Source of the DNA: Crocinitomicaceae bacterium
Lineage (GTDB): Bacteria; Bacteroidota; Bacteroidia; Flavobacteriales_D; Crocinitomicaceae
Assembly: GCA_024643545.1 (NCBI GenBank)
Contig: JAHEMR010000009.1
Location: 1-61,240 of the forward strand
Direction: 5' to 3'
Length of the DNA stretch: 61,240 bases
Under the pieces are notes generated by a model. It ran no database searches. It was not told the origin of the DNA and saw only the letters and a list, made by a program, of their open reading frames with translations. Below are positions 38,969 through 48,093 of the stretch, piece by piece (position 1 is the first letter of the stretch; each line of letters starts with the position of its first letter). Both the position numbers and the translations under genes were made by a program.

Positions 38969-39139
38969 CTAGGAACCGCAACCTACACAATCGATGTGGC
39001 TGTCCATCGGACGCACACCATTCAACTTCATTTCTAAGTTGTGAATGGAATCTTTGATGTCCATGTCAGAAAATAGGTCTCCTGTCAATTGTGACTTTAA
39101 TTGATCAATTTCGGCTTGTAATTGTTCGTGTTGTTCCAT
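38969..39139 (-). CDS. 56-residue protein ending in CVGCGS
   Basis: A complete short reading frame in the 288-nt gap after the phosphodiesterase gene. It encodes 56 residues: a charged helical N-terminal half (MEQHEQLQAEIDQLKSQL) and an end PMDSHIDCVGCGS with C51 and C54 as a CxxC pair. Support: a TAAATTTG -7 box ends 5 nt before the ATG, codons look like those of neighbours, and the Cys-rich end resembles short Flavobacteria proteins I have seen ending the same way (from memory, unchecked). Possibly a metal- or thiol-binding small protein. Confidence 0.7.
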   Translation of the reverse strand: MEQHEQLQAEIDQLKSQLTGDLFSDMDIKDSIHNLEMKLNGVRPMDSHIDCVGCGS

Positions 39140-39144
39140 GGTTT

Positions 39145-39152
39145 CAAATTTA
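39145..39152 (-). promoter_or_regulatory. -7 box of the CVGCGS small protein gene
   Basis: TAAATTTG on the minus strand, last base 6 nt from the A of the ATG at 39139. Supports the reading frame and a near-leaderless transcript. Confidence 0.5.
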
Positions 39153-39207
39153 GATTTTTAAAAATATTCATTTTTTTCCTTCGAGATTCAAAACATAGAA
39201 AAAAATG

Positions 39208-39232
39208 TATTCCGCAATTTTATTACGGAATA
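39208..39232. promoter_or_regulatory. Inverted repeat before the WYL regulator
   Basis: TATTCCG and CGGAATA (7 bp) are separated by 11 nt, 18 nt before the start at 39250. A site for autoregulation by the WYL protein is plausible; a hairpin is possible too. Confidence 0.45.
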
Positions 39233-39249
39233 AAACGTACTTTCGATTA

Positions 39250-40230
39250 ATGTTTCAATTAACGGCACAAAGTAAAAGGGTTCAAGTGTTACTGAAGTTC
39301 TTAAGAGAACAAGTCAATAAGCGCGCAACATTTTTAGAAATGCTGGCTCACCTCAATGATCAATTACCCTTATTGGAACAAAAGAAAATCAGTCGACGTA
39401 CCTTGGAGTCTGATTTGCAGTTTATTCGAGAAGAATTAGGTCTAAGCTTAAAACACGTCAATATCTCCAAACGACATTCCTATCAACTCATGGAAATCGA
39501 TGGAATTCAGGCTGAATTAAAACAAGATGTTGCTTCACTCATGTTGCATCAGTTGGCGAAAAACCTTGGCCTTGAGCACATGCAAGAATCGTCTGCTACA
39601 GGGTCTCATTTGGAATCGGTTTTGTCCTTCTCTTTTTCTGCATTAGATGATGGAGGAAAGGCGATGAACCTTGCGAAGGACATCGTTCAGAGTATTTTTG
39701 AGCAAGAAGCAATTCAGTTTTGGTATAAACCAATTCACACAACTTATCGGTCTAAATTGCAGATTGTCGCGCCCCTTCAGGTAAAGTTTTATGACGGGCG
39801 ATTTTACTTGGTTGCGGTGGATTACAAGGACAATTCAGAGGATCAATTCAAGCGGACCATTAAGATATTCGCATTCGATATGATTGAAGATTATGTGATT
39901 GCGCCGGCACAGTTAGAGAGCGAGGAAGGGAATTCAAGCATTCGGACGATCCATTTTCACCATGCTGATCTTGCACATAAAGTTGGATTAAAAGATTATT
40001 TCAAACATTGTTTGGGTGTGGCCCGTTTCAAGGACAGTGAGCCAGAATACATTCGAATCAAATTCACGGATTGGGCAATGTCTTACGTTCGTGAGCGCTT
40101 ATTGCATCGTAGTCAACGAATCGTCGTAGATCATCCCAATTACATGGTCGTAGAATTATACATCTACCGAACTTATGAATTGGATATGCTGCTTGCTCGA
40201 TTCAGGGAATTTGGAGTTGAAGTAAAGTGA
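39250..40230 (+). CDS. WYL-domain transcriptional regulator
   Basis: A 326-residue regulator: an N-terminal helix-turn-helix (about 1-75; SKRVQVLLKFLREQ, KISRRTLESDLQFIREELG), a WYL domain (about 140-240; VAPLQVKFYDGRFYLVAVDYKDN) and a C-terminal WCX region (YIRIKFTDWAMSYVRERLLH). WYL proteins bind small ligands or nucleic acid and control stress, defence or metabolic genes; no defence genes are seen nearby. I start at MFQLTAQSKR; a longer frame from 39205 would include the inverted repeat. Confidence 0.86.
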   Translation: MFQLTAQSKRVQVLLKFLREQVNKRATFLEMLAHLNDQLPLLEQKKISRRTLESDLQFIREELGLSLKHVNISKRHSYQLMEIDGIQAELKQDVASLMLHQLAKNLGLEHMQESSATGSHLESVLSFSFSALDDGGKAMNLAKDIVQSIFEQEAIQFWYKPIHTTYRSKLQIVAPLQVKFYDGRFYLVAVDYKDNSEDQFKRTIKIFAFDMIEDYVIAPAQLESEEGNSSIRTIHFHHADLAHKVGLKDYFKHCLGVARFKDSEPEYIRIKFTDWAMSYVRERLLHRSQRIVVDHPNYMVVELYIYRTYELDMLLARFREFGVEVK

Positions 40231-40231
40231 T

Positions 40232-40861
40232 TTAGCTCGTTTTGGTGACAATAGCTTTTGGAAATTCCTTTAAAAGATGGGGGAGGGAATAGGCTTTTAA
40301 TCCAGAAATGGTGACCACATTTCCTTTTTCAAGTTGCAAATGATGGTCCTTGTCTAGCAGTTCCTCTTCGTAGAAAATCGCCTCGATTGAAGCAATAATG
40401 TGCATGCAATCATTTTCCTTGATGTGGTATTCATTGACGTATTTACACAAGATTTTAACTGGACTTCCTTTGACAAATGGAACTGGACATCCTCCATGGT
40501 AAACTGCTTCTAGCTTTGTAAACTCAAATTCACTTTCATCTGAAGTGTAGTTTGCCGAAGATTGATGTGCCTCTTCAATGTTGTCGCTATAAATGTGATT
40601 GATCGAGAAATAGCCGTATTCCTTGATATTTGTATAGGTATTTCTTGGAGTAAAACTTGGTCTGATGATAAAACCAATCAGTGCGGGATCACTTCCGATG
40701 TGCGTAACACTGGAAAAAACAGCCACATTTGTTTTACCTGAATTTGAAATCGTACCGATTAAATTCGCGGATTTATATCCCGTACAGCTATTGATGAGGT
40801 TTAACCGATGGATTTTATCCATCTGTTCAATTTGCGGTCTGTCAATGCGCACGAGTCCCAT
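40232..40861 (-). CDS. Flavin reductase-like protein
   Basis: A 209-residue protein with an FMN-binding split barrel of the flavin-reductase-like family: NLIGTISNSGKTNVAVFSSVTHIGSDPALIGFIIRP, then TYTNIKEYGYFSINHI. This family uses FMN to reduce flavin or other small substrates; the partner is unknown. It is convergent with the WYL regulator, stops 1 nt apart. Confidence 0.85.
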   Translation of the reverse strand: MGLVRIDRPQIEQMDKIHRLNLINSCTGYKSANLIGTISNSGKTNVAVFSSVTHIGSDPALIGFIIRPSFTPRNTYTNIKEYGYFSINHIYSDNIEEAHQSSANYTSDESEFEFTKLEAVYHGGCPVPFVKGSPVKILCKYVNEYHIKENDCMHIIASIEAIFYEEELLDKDHHLQLEKGNVVTISGLKAYSLPHLLKEFPKAIVTKTS

Positions 40862-40990
40862 GTTGTTTTGTGTTTATTTTAGAACAAGAATAGCTCATAT
40901 TTGTTGAACTGAGGCTGTTTCTTTTATGTAATTTCGTGACGATAACATAAAAGTACGTTAAAGTAACTTTTCCACTTAAAAATACCTGTA

Positions 40991-41626
40991 ATGAAGATAG
41001 AAATTTGGAGTGACATCGCTTGTCCATTTTGTTATTTGGGAAAGCGTAAATTCGACTTAGCGTTAGCGCAGTTTTTAGGGAAAGCCGGTGTTGAAATTGA
41101 GTGGAAATCATTTCTGTTAAATCCAGATTTGACAAGTGATCCTTCGGTATCCATTTTTCAGTATTTATCCGAGAAGAAAGGATTCCCCGAGGAACAAGCG
41201 CGCCAAATGATGTCTCAGATCACCCAGTCTGGCAGTTCCGTTGGACTCGATTATCATTTCGACAAAGTTGTACTTGCTAATACCATGAAAGCGCATCAAT
41301 TGCTGCATGTAGCAAAGGAGCAAGGATACCAACACGAAATGGAAGAACGTTTATTTGAAGCGCATTTTGTGGAAGGAAAAAACATCGATGATGTCAATAT
41401 TCTCATGAATTTGGCAGCGGAGGTAGGATTAAACACCACAGCTTTAGATGTAAAAATTTTATCTGGAGAATATTCAACGCATATTGATTCCGATATAAAC
41501 TTAGCCCAACAATTCGGTGTTAGGGGAGTACCTTTTTTCGTTTTTGATCGGAAATATGCTGTGAGTGGCGCGCAAGAAGTCGAAACGTTTTTAGCCACCA
41601 TGAACCAGGTGGTGGAAGAAGGTTAG
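40991..41626 (+). CDS. FrnE-like DsbA-family oxidoreductase
   Basis: A 211-residue cytoplasmic thioredoxin-fold protein without a signal peptide. The active site is C11-P-F-C14 (SDIACPFCYLGKRKFD); the cis-proline loop is RGVPFFVFDRKYAVSGAQ. The FrnE/2-hydroxychromene isomerase-like insertion of helices lies between. It probably acts as a thiol-disulfide oxidoreductase. The 129-nt gap before it shows no clear -7 box. Confidence 0.88.
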   Translation: MKIEIWSDIACPFCYLGKRKFDLALAQFLGKAGVEIEWKSFLLNPDLTSDPSVSIFQYLSEKKGFPEEQARQMMSQITQSGSSVGLDYHFDKVVLANTMKAHQLLHVAKEQGYQHEMEERLFEAHFVEGKNIDDVNILMNLAAEVGLNTTALDVKILSGEYSTHIDSDINLAQQFGVRGVPFFVFDRKYAVSGAQEVETFLATMNQVVEEG

Positions 41627-41767
41627 GTAAAATTAAATGCGCTATTTTTATTTAGTTGAAGCAGGTTTTCCAAAGAAATTTCCATGAGTTATCTGAAAAT
41701 TAACCGAATAAGAGTACGTTTCAATTGATTCGATTTAGGAAGTAAGAAAAACCAAGAAATGCTTTAC

Positions 41768-44386
41768 TTATCGTACCCTAAAAGGAATAACCGCTCGAAT
41801 TTCTTTCGAAGAACTGCCAATTTGAACTTCATAATCACCAGGTGTGAGTCCAAATGTCGATAAGTCTTGGTTCAAAACAAATTGTAATTCTTGAATCGAA
41901 GTTTCAGCAGGATTTAGAGAAATACGTTGAAATTGGATTAACTCCTGAACGGGCCTGATTTCATCTGTTAAAACGCTTTTTAAATAACATTGAACGACTT
42001 CTGTTCCCTGTTTTGATCCGGTATTGCTTAGTCTCAGTTTGATGTTTAGCGTATCTCCAAGGTGAAACGTATTTTCTTCTATTTCTGGAATGGCATAGTC
42101 AAAAGTGGTATAGCTTAGTCCAAATCCAAAGGGAAACATGGGTTCACCACTCAAGTTTCGATAGTCATCGCCTCGTCCCGTTGGTAAATGGTTATAAACG
42201 AGCGGCAATTGTGCTTCATTCATAGGATAGGTAATTGGAAGTCTTCCGGAAGGATTGACTTTTCCGTTTAGAATTGTTGCAATAGCATTTCCACCAGCTT
42301 CACCGGGATACCAAACGGCAAGTATTCCATCTACGTCTTCCATCCAAGATTCCATATTGATGGCACTTCCTCCAACTAACAGGACAATCGTTTTCTTTCC
42401 ATTTTTTGCAACCGTATGAATTAATTGTTCCTGCGATGCTGATAATCTTAGGGACGCACGATCATTGAATTCTCCTTCCTCGATTCCTACAACTACGATA
42501 TTCGCTTTTGCCGCTTTGGAGCTTTTTACGATTCGCTTAACTTGTGCTTTTTCCGCTTTTACATCCATGTGTTTCGAAATGAATTTGATCCATCCATTTC
42601 CTTGGCTTTCTTTGAATTCAATTCGTATAGCGTAAACCACATCTTTTTTGAATGAATAGCTAATCAAATCTTGGTGAAAGGATTGCTTTTCCCAACGGTC
42701 GATCATTAATTCATCATTGATGTAAAGTCGATATCCATCGTTACCTTCGAGTCCAAGTGTTAAATTCTCTGAAGACATTGGTTTATAAGATCCTGTCCAA
42801 CGAACACTATAGAAATGTGGGTTTAAGGATGCATGTGGACCATATAATGTCCAGTGAAAGTCAATTTGCTCATCGCTTCGTGTGTAAGCAGGAGTTCCAT
42901 CCAATTGTGTGTTACGAAAGTACTCGCCTAAAAAACCAATATTCCCATTGTGTGTAATGGAACCACTGTGTATTACGTGAATGCTGGTATCCTTCAATAA
43001 AGCTCCTTTTTCGTAAGAAATTTCTGTTTTGGGAAATGAAGCTTTGATGCCATCCAAGATGGAAACAACTTGAAATCCTGGTCCGCTATAACCTCCCAAA
43101 CGACCTAAAATAGCGTCCTCTCCGAAGATTGCAATGGATTCAATATCCGTACTCAATGGAAGGATTTTTCCGTTGTTTTTAAGCAATACGATGGATTCTT
43201 CTGCGACTTTTTGTGCCAGTTGATGTCCAGAAATTAAAAGTGAATCCTGATTCATCGTTTGTTGCGCGTACGGATGTTCAAATAATCCCAAGTTAAATTT
43301 TGCTGTTAAAACACGTGAAACGGCATCGTTGATTCGAAAGGTGTCCATTCCCTTTGGGGGAAATGAAGGAAAGAATAATGGAAAATGAGCAATGTCTGTT
43401 TGAAATATCACATCAAGACCGGCATTGATGGCATGCACACCGCTTTCGACATATCCAGCGGCAGTTTTGTGAAGGACCAATTCTCCACCAACGGCATTGG
43501 CATCTGAAATGACAAATCCTTGGAATCCCCAGTCTTTTTTTAGTTTATCGGTCAAAAGCCATTTGTTTGCAGAGCAAGCTTGTCCATTAAGGGAATTGTA
43601 GGAGGTCATAATGGATCGACTACCCGCACGTTTGATGGCACGTTCAAATGGCGCGAGGTGCATCCGATCTAAATACCAATTGCTGAGGTGAATTGGATAG
43701 CTGTCTCGTCCACCATCGCCTACATTGGCAATAAAATGCTTAGGTGTGGTTATGATGCCATTTTCTTCGAACGCACGCATGAAGGCAACTCCCATTTGAG
43801 CACTTAGAAATGGATCTTCACCATAGGTTTCTTCTGTTCTTCCCCAGCGGACATCTGTCGCTAAATTGATGACAGGCGACAAAATTTGTCGAATTCCACG
43901 TTGTTTGGTTTCAAATGCAATATGCAATGCTGCTTGATGAACAAGTTCGGTGTCCCATGTTGCTGCTAATGCGATTGACTGTGGAAAAGCAGTTGCTCCA
44001 TTGCGAACAAGTCCATGTAGGGCTTCGTCGAAAGGAAGCATCGGAATTCCTAGTCGTGTTTCTTCGATGCAATATTTTTGAATGGCATTAAGGCGTTCCA
44101 TTTGAACAGAAGTGGGATGGGTTGTTTGGTAGTTTAGCCCTTGTCCGGCAGCGTCACCAGCAGCTTGTGCACTGACTTGTAGTCCGAAAATCCCTTTGGA
44201 AAGTTGTCCATGCAATAAGTTCGTGTCACCAGGAACCATGAATAGTTGGTAGCATTTCTCTTCCCAAGTCATTCGCGATACTAAATCTTGAACGCGTGTG
44301 GAAGTTTCTTGATTGGGATCCTTGTAAATTTGCGCATTTAGTGCAGAGGTGAATCCGATGAATATCAAAAGGTAGCATGTTCTCAT
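41768..44386 (-). CDS. GH3 beta-glycosidase with PA14 insertion
   Basis: An 872-residue exported enzyme (signal peptide to LNAQ). The GH3 TIM-barrel domain has the KHFIAN region and the likely nucleophile aspartate in GFVISDANAVG; the alpha/beta sandwich domain is interrupted by a PA14 domain (about 475-605; GEYFRNTQLDGTP to DGYRLYINDELMIDRW), and a fibronectin-III-like domain closes the protein. PA14 insertions in GH3 enzymes shape the substrate pocket. Likely substrates are beta-glucosides or xylosides. A TACCTTTG box lies 8 nt upstream of the start. Confidence 0.92.
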   Translation of the reverse strand: MRTCYLLIFIGFTSALNAQIYKDPNQETSTRVQDLVSRMTWEEKCYQLFMVPGDTNLLHGQLSKGIFGLQVSAQAAGDAAGQGLNYQTTHPTSVQMERLNAIQKYCIEETRLGIPMLPFDEALHGLVRNGATAFPQSIALAATWDTELVHQAALHIAFETKQRGIRQILSPVINLATDVRWGRTEETYGEDPFLSAQMGVAFMRAFEENGIITTPKHFIANVGDGGRDSYPIHLSNWYLDRMHLAPFERAIKRAGSRSIMTSYNSLNGQACSANKWLLTDKLKKDWGFQGFVISDANAVGGELVLHKTAAGYVESGVHAINAGLDVIFQTDIAHFPLFFPSFPPKGMDTFRINDAVSRVLTAKFNLGLFEHPYAQQTMNQDSLLISGHQLAQKVAEESIVLLKNNGKILPLSTDIESIAIFGEDAILGRLGGYSGPGFQVVSILDGIKASFPKTEISYEKGALLKDTSIHVIHSGSITHNGNIGFLGEYFRNTQLDGTPAYTRSDEQIDFHWTLYGPHASLNPHFYSVRWTGSYKPMSSENLTLGLEGNDGYRLYINDELMIDRWEKQSFHQDLISYSFKKDVVYAIRIEFKESQGNGWIKFISKHMDVKAEKAQVKRIVKSSKAAKANIVVVGIEEGEFNDRASLRLSASQEQLIHTVAKNGKKTIVLLVGGSAINMESWMEDVDGILAVWYPGEAGGNAIATILNGKVNPSGRLPITYPMNEAQLPLVYNHLPTGRGDDYRNLSGEPMFPFGFGLSYTTFDYAIPEIEENTFHLGDTLNIKLRLSNTGSKQGTEVVQCYLKSVLTDEIRPVQELIQFQRISLNPAETSIQELQFVLNQDLSTFGLTPGDYEVQIGSSSKEIRAVIPFRVR

Positions 44387-44393
44387 CTGGATT

Positions 44394-44401
44394 CAAAGGT
44401 A
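44394..44401 (-). promoter_or_regulatory. -7 box of the GH3 gene
   Basis: TACCTTTG on the minus strand, ending 7 nt before the ATG at 44386, so the 5' leader would be very short. Confidence 0.5.
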
Positions 44402-44417
44402 AGTTAATTGCAACGAT

Positions 44418-45371
44418 TTAACGAATGGTCAATTTCTCTAAATCCGTTCGATCTCCATTAAAATCATTGCCATCGACATTCTCATTGGTCCCTTTTACCC
44501 TCATTTTTTCAGAAAATTGAAGGAATGTCCATGGGATATTTTTTACACGGTGATGTCCGGCATATGCCGCAATCCAAAAATGGTATTTTTTAAAATCGGG
44601 GGTATTGAAATAACGCAGGTAAAAGTTCAAGTTTGCATAAATTATTGGCTTGATTCGGTAATGCTGTTCTGCTAATTTCAACCAGTTTTTAACGCCTTTA
44701 ATTAAGTTCTCAGGTCCAAACGAACTGTGTTCTTCAATATCTAAAACAGGGGGTAAATCTCCTTTTTTGAGGTAGACATGGCTTTTAAAGAATTCGAATT
44801 GACTTTTTGAAGATTGGTCGGGACGATAGTAGTGATAAACGCCTCTAATGTATGGTTTTCCACTGCTTTCATTCCAGTTTCGGTGAAATTCACGGTCCAA
44901 TGTGGTAGAACCATAGGTTGCTCGAATGATGATAAATTGAATGGGGTGTTTTGACGTAATTAGGGAATCCCAGTTTAGTGTTCCCTGATGATGTGAAATG
45001 TCAATCCCGAAGGTTTTTACACCGTTTTTTTCAAAGGAGGAAAGATCTGTATTTTCTTGAGTGATGAGCGATTCTTGGAAAAAATTCAATTGTTTGATCG
45101 GAGTCATTTTTACAATCCGAAATGCAAGGGGCATATAAATGATTAATAAACCAAGTGTAATCCATTTTTTTATCCCCTTTTTAAGAACGAAAAAGAGGGT
45201 TAGAAGCACAGCGAATACAATCACTAAGTACGCAATAATGCGCAGCGGATGATGGTGTATGAACGTAACTATTTCTTGCACAAAAAGACAGATTAGGTAT
45301 TTTGAAGCTTCAATATTAGTAATATTATCCTCAAAAACGACGATGAAAGCCGGAATAAACATACCATCCAT
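44418..45371 (-). CDS. Membrane-anchored GH25 muramidase
   Basis: Peptidoglycan hydrolase of the GH25 lysozyme family. Two N-terminal hydrophobic helices (about 43-63 and 71-87) precede the catalytic domain: FGIDISHHQGTLNWDSL with D124, YHYYRPDQSS, and the catalytic D-x-E in PPVLDIEEHS. The start is uncertain: this ATG lies 29 nt inside the divergent gene at 45343, and a GTG at 45281 (VQEIVTFIHHH) would avoid that overlap and still keep both helices. It is probably inner-membrane bound and faces the cell wall. Confidence 0.85.
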   Translation of the reverse strand: MDGMFIPAFIVVFEDNITNIEASKYLICLFVQEIVTFIHHHPLRIIAYLVIVFAVLLTLFFVLKKGIKKWITLGLLIIYMPLAFRIVKMTPIKQLNFFQESLITQENTDLSSFEKNGVKTFGIDISHHQGTLNWDSLITSKHPIQFIIIRATYGSTTLDREFHRNWNESSGKPYIRGVYHYYRPDQSSKSQFEFFKSHVYLKKGDLPPVLDIEEHSSFGPENLIKGVKNWLKLAEQHYRIKPIIYANLNFYLRYFNTPDFKKYHFWIAAYAGHHRVKNIPWTFLQFSEKMRVKGTNENVDGNDFNGDRTDLEKLTIR

Positions 45372-45750
45372 TAGAAAACGAACGGAGACTCGGGCCTTTA
45401 TTCCTACATTGGATCCAATGGAACGTCACTCAAAACTACCGAACGAATTGAGCTGGAATTCGAATCATCCTAAAACGATGGTAGCTAGCCTAGCCGTTAA
45501 AAACGTCCGGCCATGGATGTACACATTGTTTTTTGTAGGTGGACTTTTGAGTTTTCTGTTTTACCTGACTTCCTGTGACCTGAAATCTACGGAAGATTCG
45601 AACTATGAGTATGTTCATCCGACAGTCACAAGAACCGGTAAAGTAAGAAAAGCATACGTTCGACGAAAAGTTAGTTATTCGCCAAAAGCTTATAAATCTC
45701 GCGCTCGTTCCAGGTATTATTATCATACTAGGGGAAAGTACAGACGCTGA
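45343..45750 (+). CDS. Small basic membrane protein
   Basis: A 135-residue protein I do not recognise. One membrane helix (about 58-76, ending YLTSCD, which could also be a lipobox) is preceded by a soluble N-terminal part and followed by a strongly basic, Tyr/Arg-rich tail (RKAYVRRKVSYSPKAYKSRARSRYYYH). The start is uncertain and overlaps the divergent muramidase gene by 29 nt. The basic tail might bind nucleic acid, cell-wall polymers or lipopolysaccharide; this is a guess. Confidence 0.6.
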   Translation: MKAGINIPSIRKRTETRAFIPTLDPMERHSKLPNELSWNSNHPKTMVASLAVKNVRPWMYTLFFVGGLLSFLFYLTSCDLKSTEDSNYEYVHPTVTRTGKVRKAYVRRKVSYSPKAYKSRARSRYYYHTRGKYRR

Positions 45751-45773
45751 GTTGAGGTGTAATCGTTCTATTG

Positions 45774-47912
45774 CTATTGAATAACGATCCGAATCGGTTT
45801 ACTTGGTTGATTTTTAATCGCTAAGAAATACGTTCCTTTTGACACTTTTCCGAGGTCCATGTTCCATGAAGTGGAGGAAACGAGTAATGTCGTGATTTCT
45901 TTTCCGAAGGCATCAACTAATTGAACGGATTGTCCAAGGAAATCTGTTGGTACGATTACCTCGAATTGCCCGTTGTTTGGATTCGGATATACTTTCCAAT
46001 TTGCCAATTCCCATTCAGAAATTCCCGTATAGTCCATACTTAAGACCAGGGTAATACTGCTGTCACATCCTACTGAATTTGGAATCACTTGGGTGTACGT
46101 TCCTGAAGTCGTATAATCCGTTCCATTTAAGGAATATACATCGATTCCATTGGCAGTTATGGTGCTTTGACTTGGTTGATTTACAAAAACGGTAACAGAG
46201 TCGGTATTGCTACACCCAATACCGCTGAATCCAGTTACACCATATGTTGCTGTTTGTGTTGGGGTAAATGGTTGTCCGTCTGTAACATTGTTGTTCCAAA
46301 CATAGGTTATCCCACCTGATCCATTCAAGGTAATTGGATTGCCGGCACATATTGTTTGATCCGTTCCAGCGGAAATATCTGGTAAAGGTCCAACGCTTAA
46401 AACCAAGGTGTCTGTTCCATAGCAACCATCATTACTCATTCCAGTTACAACGTATGTTCCATTTCCTGAAGGATAAAAAGGAACGCCGTCTTGTACACCG
46501 TTGTTCCATTGTAAATTAAATCCACCTATTGCAGTAAAGACCACAGCTTGACCGGAACACGTAGTAACGTCATTCCCTGCATTGATGTTCGGCACAGGAT
46601 TCGCAACGACTTCTACGGTGTCTTGGTTTGCACATCCTGCCGGACTAAATCCGGTAACGATGTACGAAGCGCTATTCAATGCCGTGAATGGCACCGAATT
46701 TTGAACACCGTTATTCCATTGGTAGTTTTGTCCTCCTGTAGCAGCTAAAGTTACTAATCCTCCTGCGCAAAGAACCGTATCATTTCCTGCGGTTATTTGT
46801 GGTAAGGGAAGGACATTGATTTGCAAAGTATCCGTGTCTGTACAGACTCCATTTACACCCGTTGCGATGTAGGTCCCACTTTGTGTTGCAAGAAAAGGTT
46901 GGTTGTTTGTAACGCCATTTGTCCATGTGTACGATTGTGCTCCAGTAGCATTCAGTATTACCGTATCACCTGGACAAACCGATACATCTTGACCGGCATT
47001 GATACTAAGTTGTCCGAGTGTTACGTTGGTTTCATCCCAAGCAGAACAGCCATTTGCGTTGAATCCCGTTACTAGGTATGTTCCGTTGCTAACTGGTGTA
47101 AATGGAATGCCATTTGATACATTTTGATTCCAAAAATAATTCATTGCACCCGAACCATTTAAAGTAATGGCTGAGTTGTTACAACTGATTACATCCACAC
47201 CAGCACTCACACCGGTTAATGAATTGGAACTATTGTACAAATCGTTGATTTCACATGCAGTTAACGCACGGTTCCAGATTCCAATATCATCCATTTTTCC
47301 ATTGTAGTAATTGCCTCCAACACCACGTCCAATGTAAAGTGGCATATTAGCACTTGTCACGTTTGTGTAGGTAAACGTCGCAGTTGCCACCGGTACGTTA
47401 TCCTTGTAAAGTGTCATAGCACCTGCATTATATACACAAACGATGTGTGTCCAAACACTTGTTGTTGTAGTCGTTTGTGCCCAAAACCAAGCCGATTGTT
47501 GCTTGTTTGTTCCGAATTGTGAATTTGTTGCTCCCGCTTGAAAAAGCCAAATGAAGTTCCCAGCAGCATTCGTTGCATTCATGATTAAAACGCCATTTAC
47601 AGATGTCACATTGCGATTGTACCAAAAAGAATACGTGAAACTTGATGCGGGATTGAAGGTGAAATTAGGTGTGTTGTTGATTAAATTTTGATTGACACCA
47701 TTAAAAGAATATGCGGCATTTGCTGTACCAAATCGGTCCGTTGTCAACACCGCTCCATTGTTGCTTAAATTCGCAGCATTTGCACTGACATCATCGGGCG
47801 TTCCATTGAAAGGATAGTATCCCAAAAGTCCGTATTGTGGAACATAACTTGGAACCTGAGACCAAAGTACAAGAGAAAGAAATACGCTGGTTAAAAGTAG
47901 TAGGTGTTTCAT
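45774..47912 (-). CDS. T9SS type A protein with LamG domain and tandem repeats
   Basis: A 712-residue secreted protein. Order: signal peptide (to LWSQ), a LamG/concanavalin-like domain (about 25-225; GLLGYYPFNGTPDDVSANAANLSNNGA, IGRGVGGNYYNGKMDDIGIWNRALTACEINDLY), five repeats of about 65 residues, and a type A T9SS sorting domain (WKVYPNPNNGQFEVIVP to KGTYFLAIKN). The LamG domain often binds carbohydrate. No catalytic domain is seen, so an adhesin role is likely. The gene has a TAACTTCG near-box upstream. Confidence 0.88.
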   Translation of the reverse strand: MKHLLLLTSVFLSLVLWSQVPSYVPQYGLLGYYPFNGTPDDVSANAANLSNNGAVLTTDRFGTANAAYSFNGVNQNLINNTPNFTFNPASSFTYSFWYNRNVTSVNGVLIMNATNAAGNFIWLFQAGATNSQFGTNKQQSAWFWAQTTTTTSVWTHIVCVYNAGAMTLYKDNVPVATATFTYTNVTSANMPLYIGRGVGGNYYNGKMDDIGIWNRALTACEINDLYNSSNSLTGVSAGVDVISCNNSAITLNGSGAMNYFWNQNVSNGIPFTPVSNGTYLVTGFNANGCSAWDETNVTLGQLSINAGQDVSVCPGDTVILNATGAQSYTWTNGVTNNQPFLATQSGTYIATGVNGVCTDTDTLQINVLPLPQITAGNDTVLCAGGLVTLAATGGQNYQWNNGVQNSVPFTALNSASYIVTGFSPAGCANQDTVEVVANPVPNINAGNDVTTCSGQAVVFTAIGGFNLQWNNGVQDGVPFYPSGNGTYVVTGMSNDGCYGTDTLVLSVGPLPDISAGTDQTICAGNPITLNGSGGITYVWNNNVTDGQPFTPTQTATYGVTGFSGIGCSNTDSVTVFVNQPSQSTITANGIDVYSLNGTDYTTSGTYTQVIPNSVGCDSSITLVLSMDYTGISEWELANWKVYPNPNNGQFEVIVPTDFLGQSVQLVDAFGKEITTLLVSSTSWNMDLGKVSKGTYFLAIKNQPSKPIRIVIQ
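46170..47215 (-). repeat. Five tandem repeats of about 65 residues in the LamG protein
   Basis: Each unit begins (S/N/I)AGxDxxxC, continues TLxxxGxxxYxWNNGVxxxxPF and ends with a strand TYxVTGxxxxGC. The pattern is typical of Ig-like modules of Bacteroidota surface proteins. Conserved Cys pairs could form disulfides. Confidence 0.85.
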
Positions 47913-47997
47913 ATTTTCAGTTTGAACGAAGTTAGTAAATTTTTTTAGTCGTCCACAATGTCCGACTTGCGAACGGAATACATTTAAACCCTGAACT

Positions 47998-48014
47998 CTT
48001 GCGAAATACGCAAG
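47998..48014. promoter_or_regulatory. Inverted repeat in the divergent gap
   Basis: CTTGCG, 5 nt, CGCAAG lies between the divergent LamG gene and the secreted-protein pair, 80 nt before the start at 48094. It may be an operator. CTTGCGAA also occurs about 25 nt to the left. Confidence 0.35.
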
Positions 48015-48093
48015 TATACTCCTGAAGGTGGTGATATTCAGTTTTAATTCGGCGAATCATAAAAGTAATTTTGGCAACTATATTGACACACGG

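Noticed and set aside
39013..39062. The 38.96-39.25 kb gap as an RNA gene or riboswitch
   Set aside because: The gap is explained by the 56-residue coding frame and its -7 box; I saw no stable conserved hairpins beyond the inverted repeat at 39208.
46170..47215. Tandem repeats as a CRISPR-like array
   Set aside because: The repeats are about 195 nt, stay in frame and diverge like protein modules. There are no short identical repeats with unique spacers.
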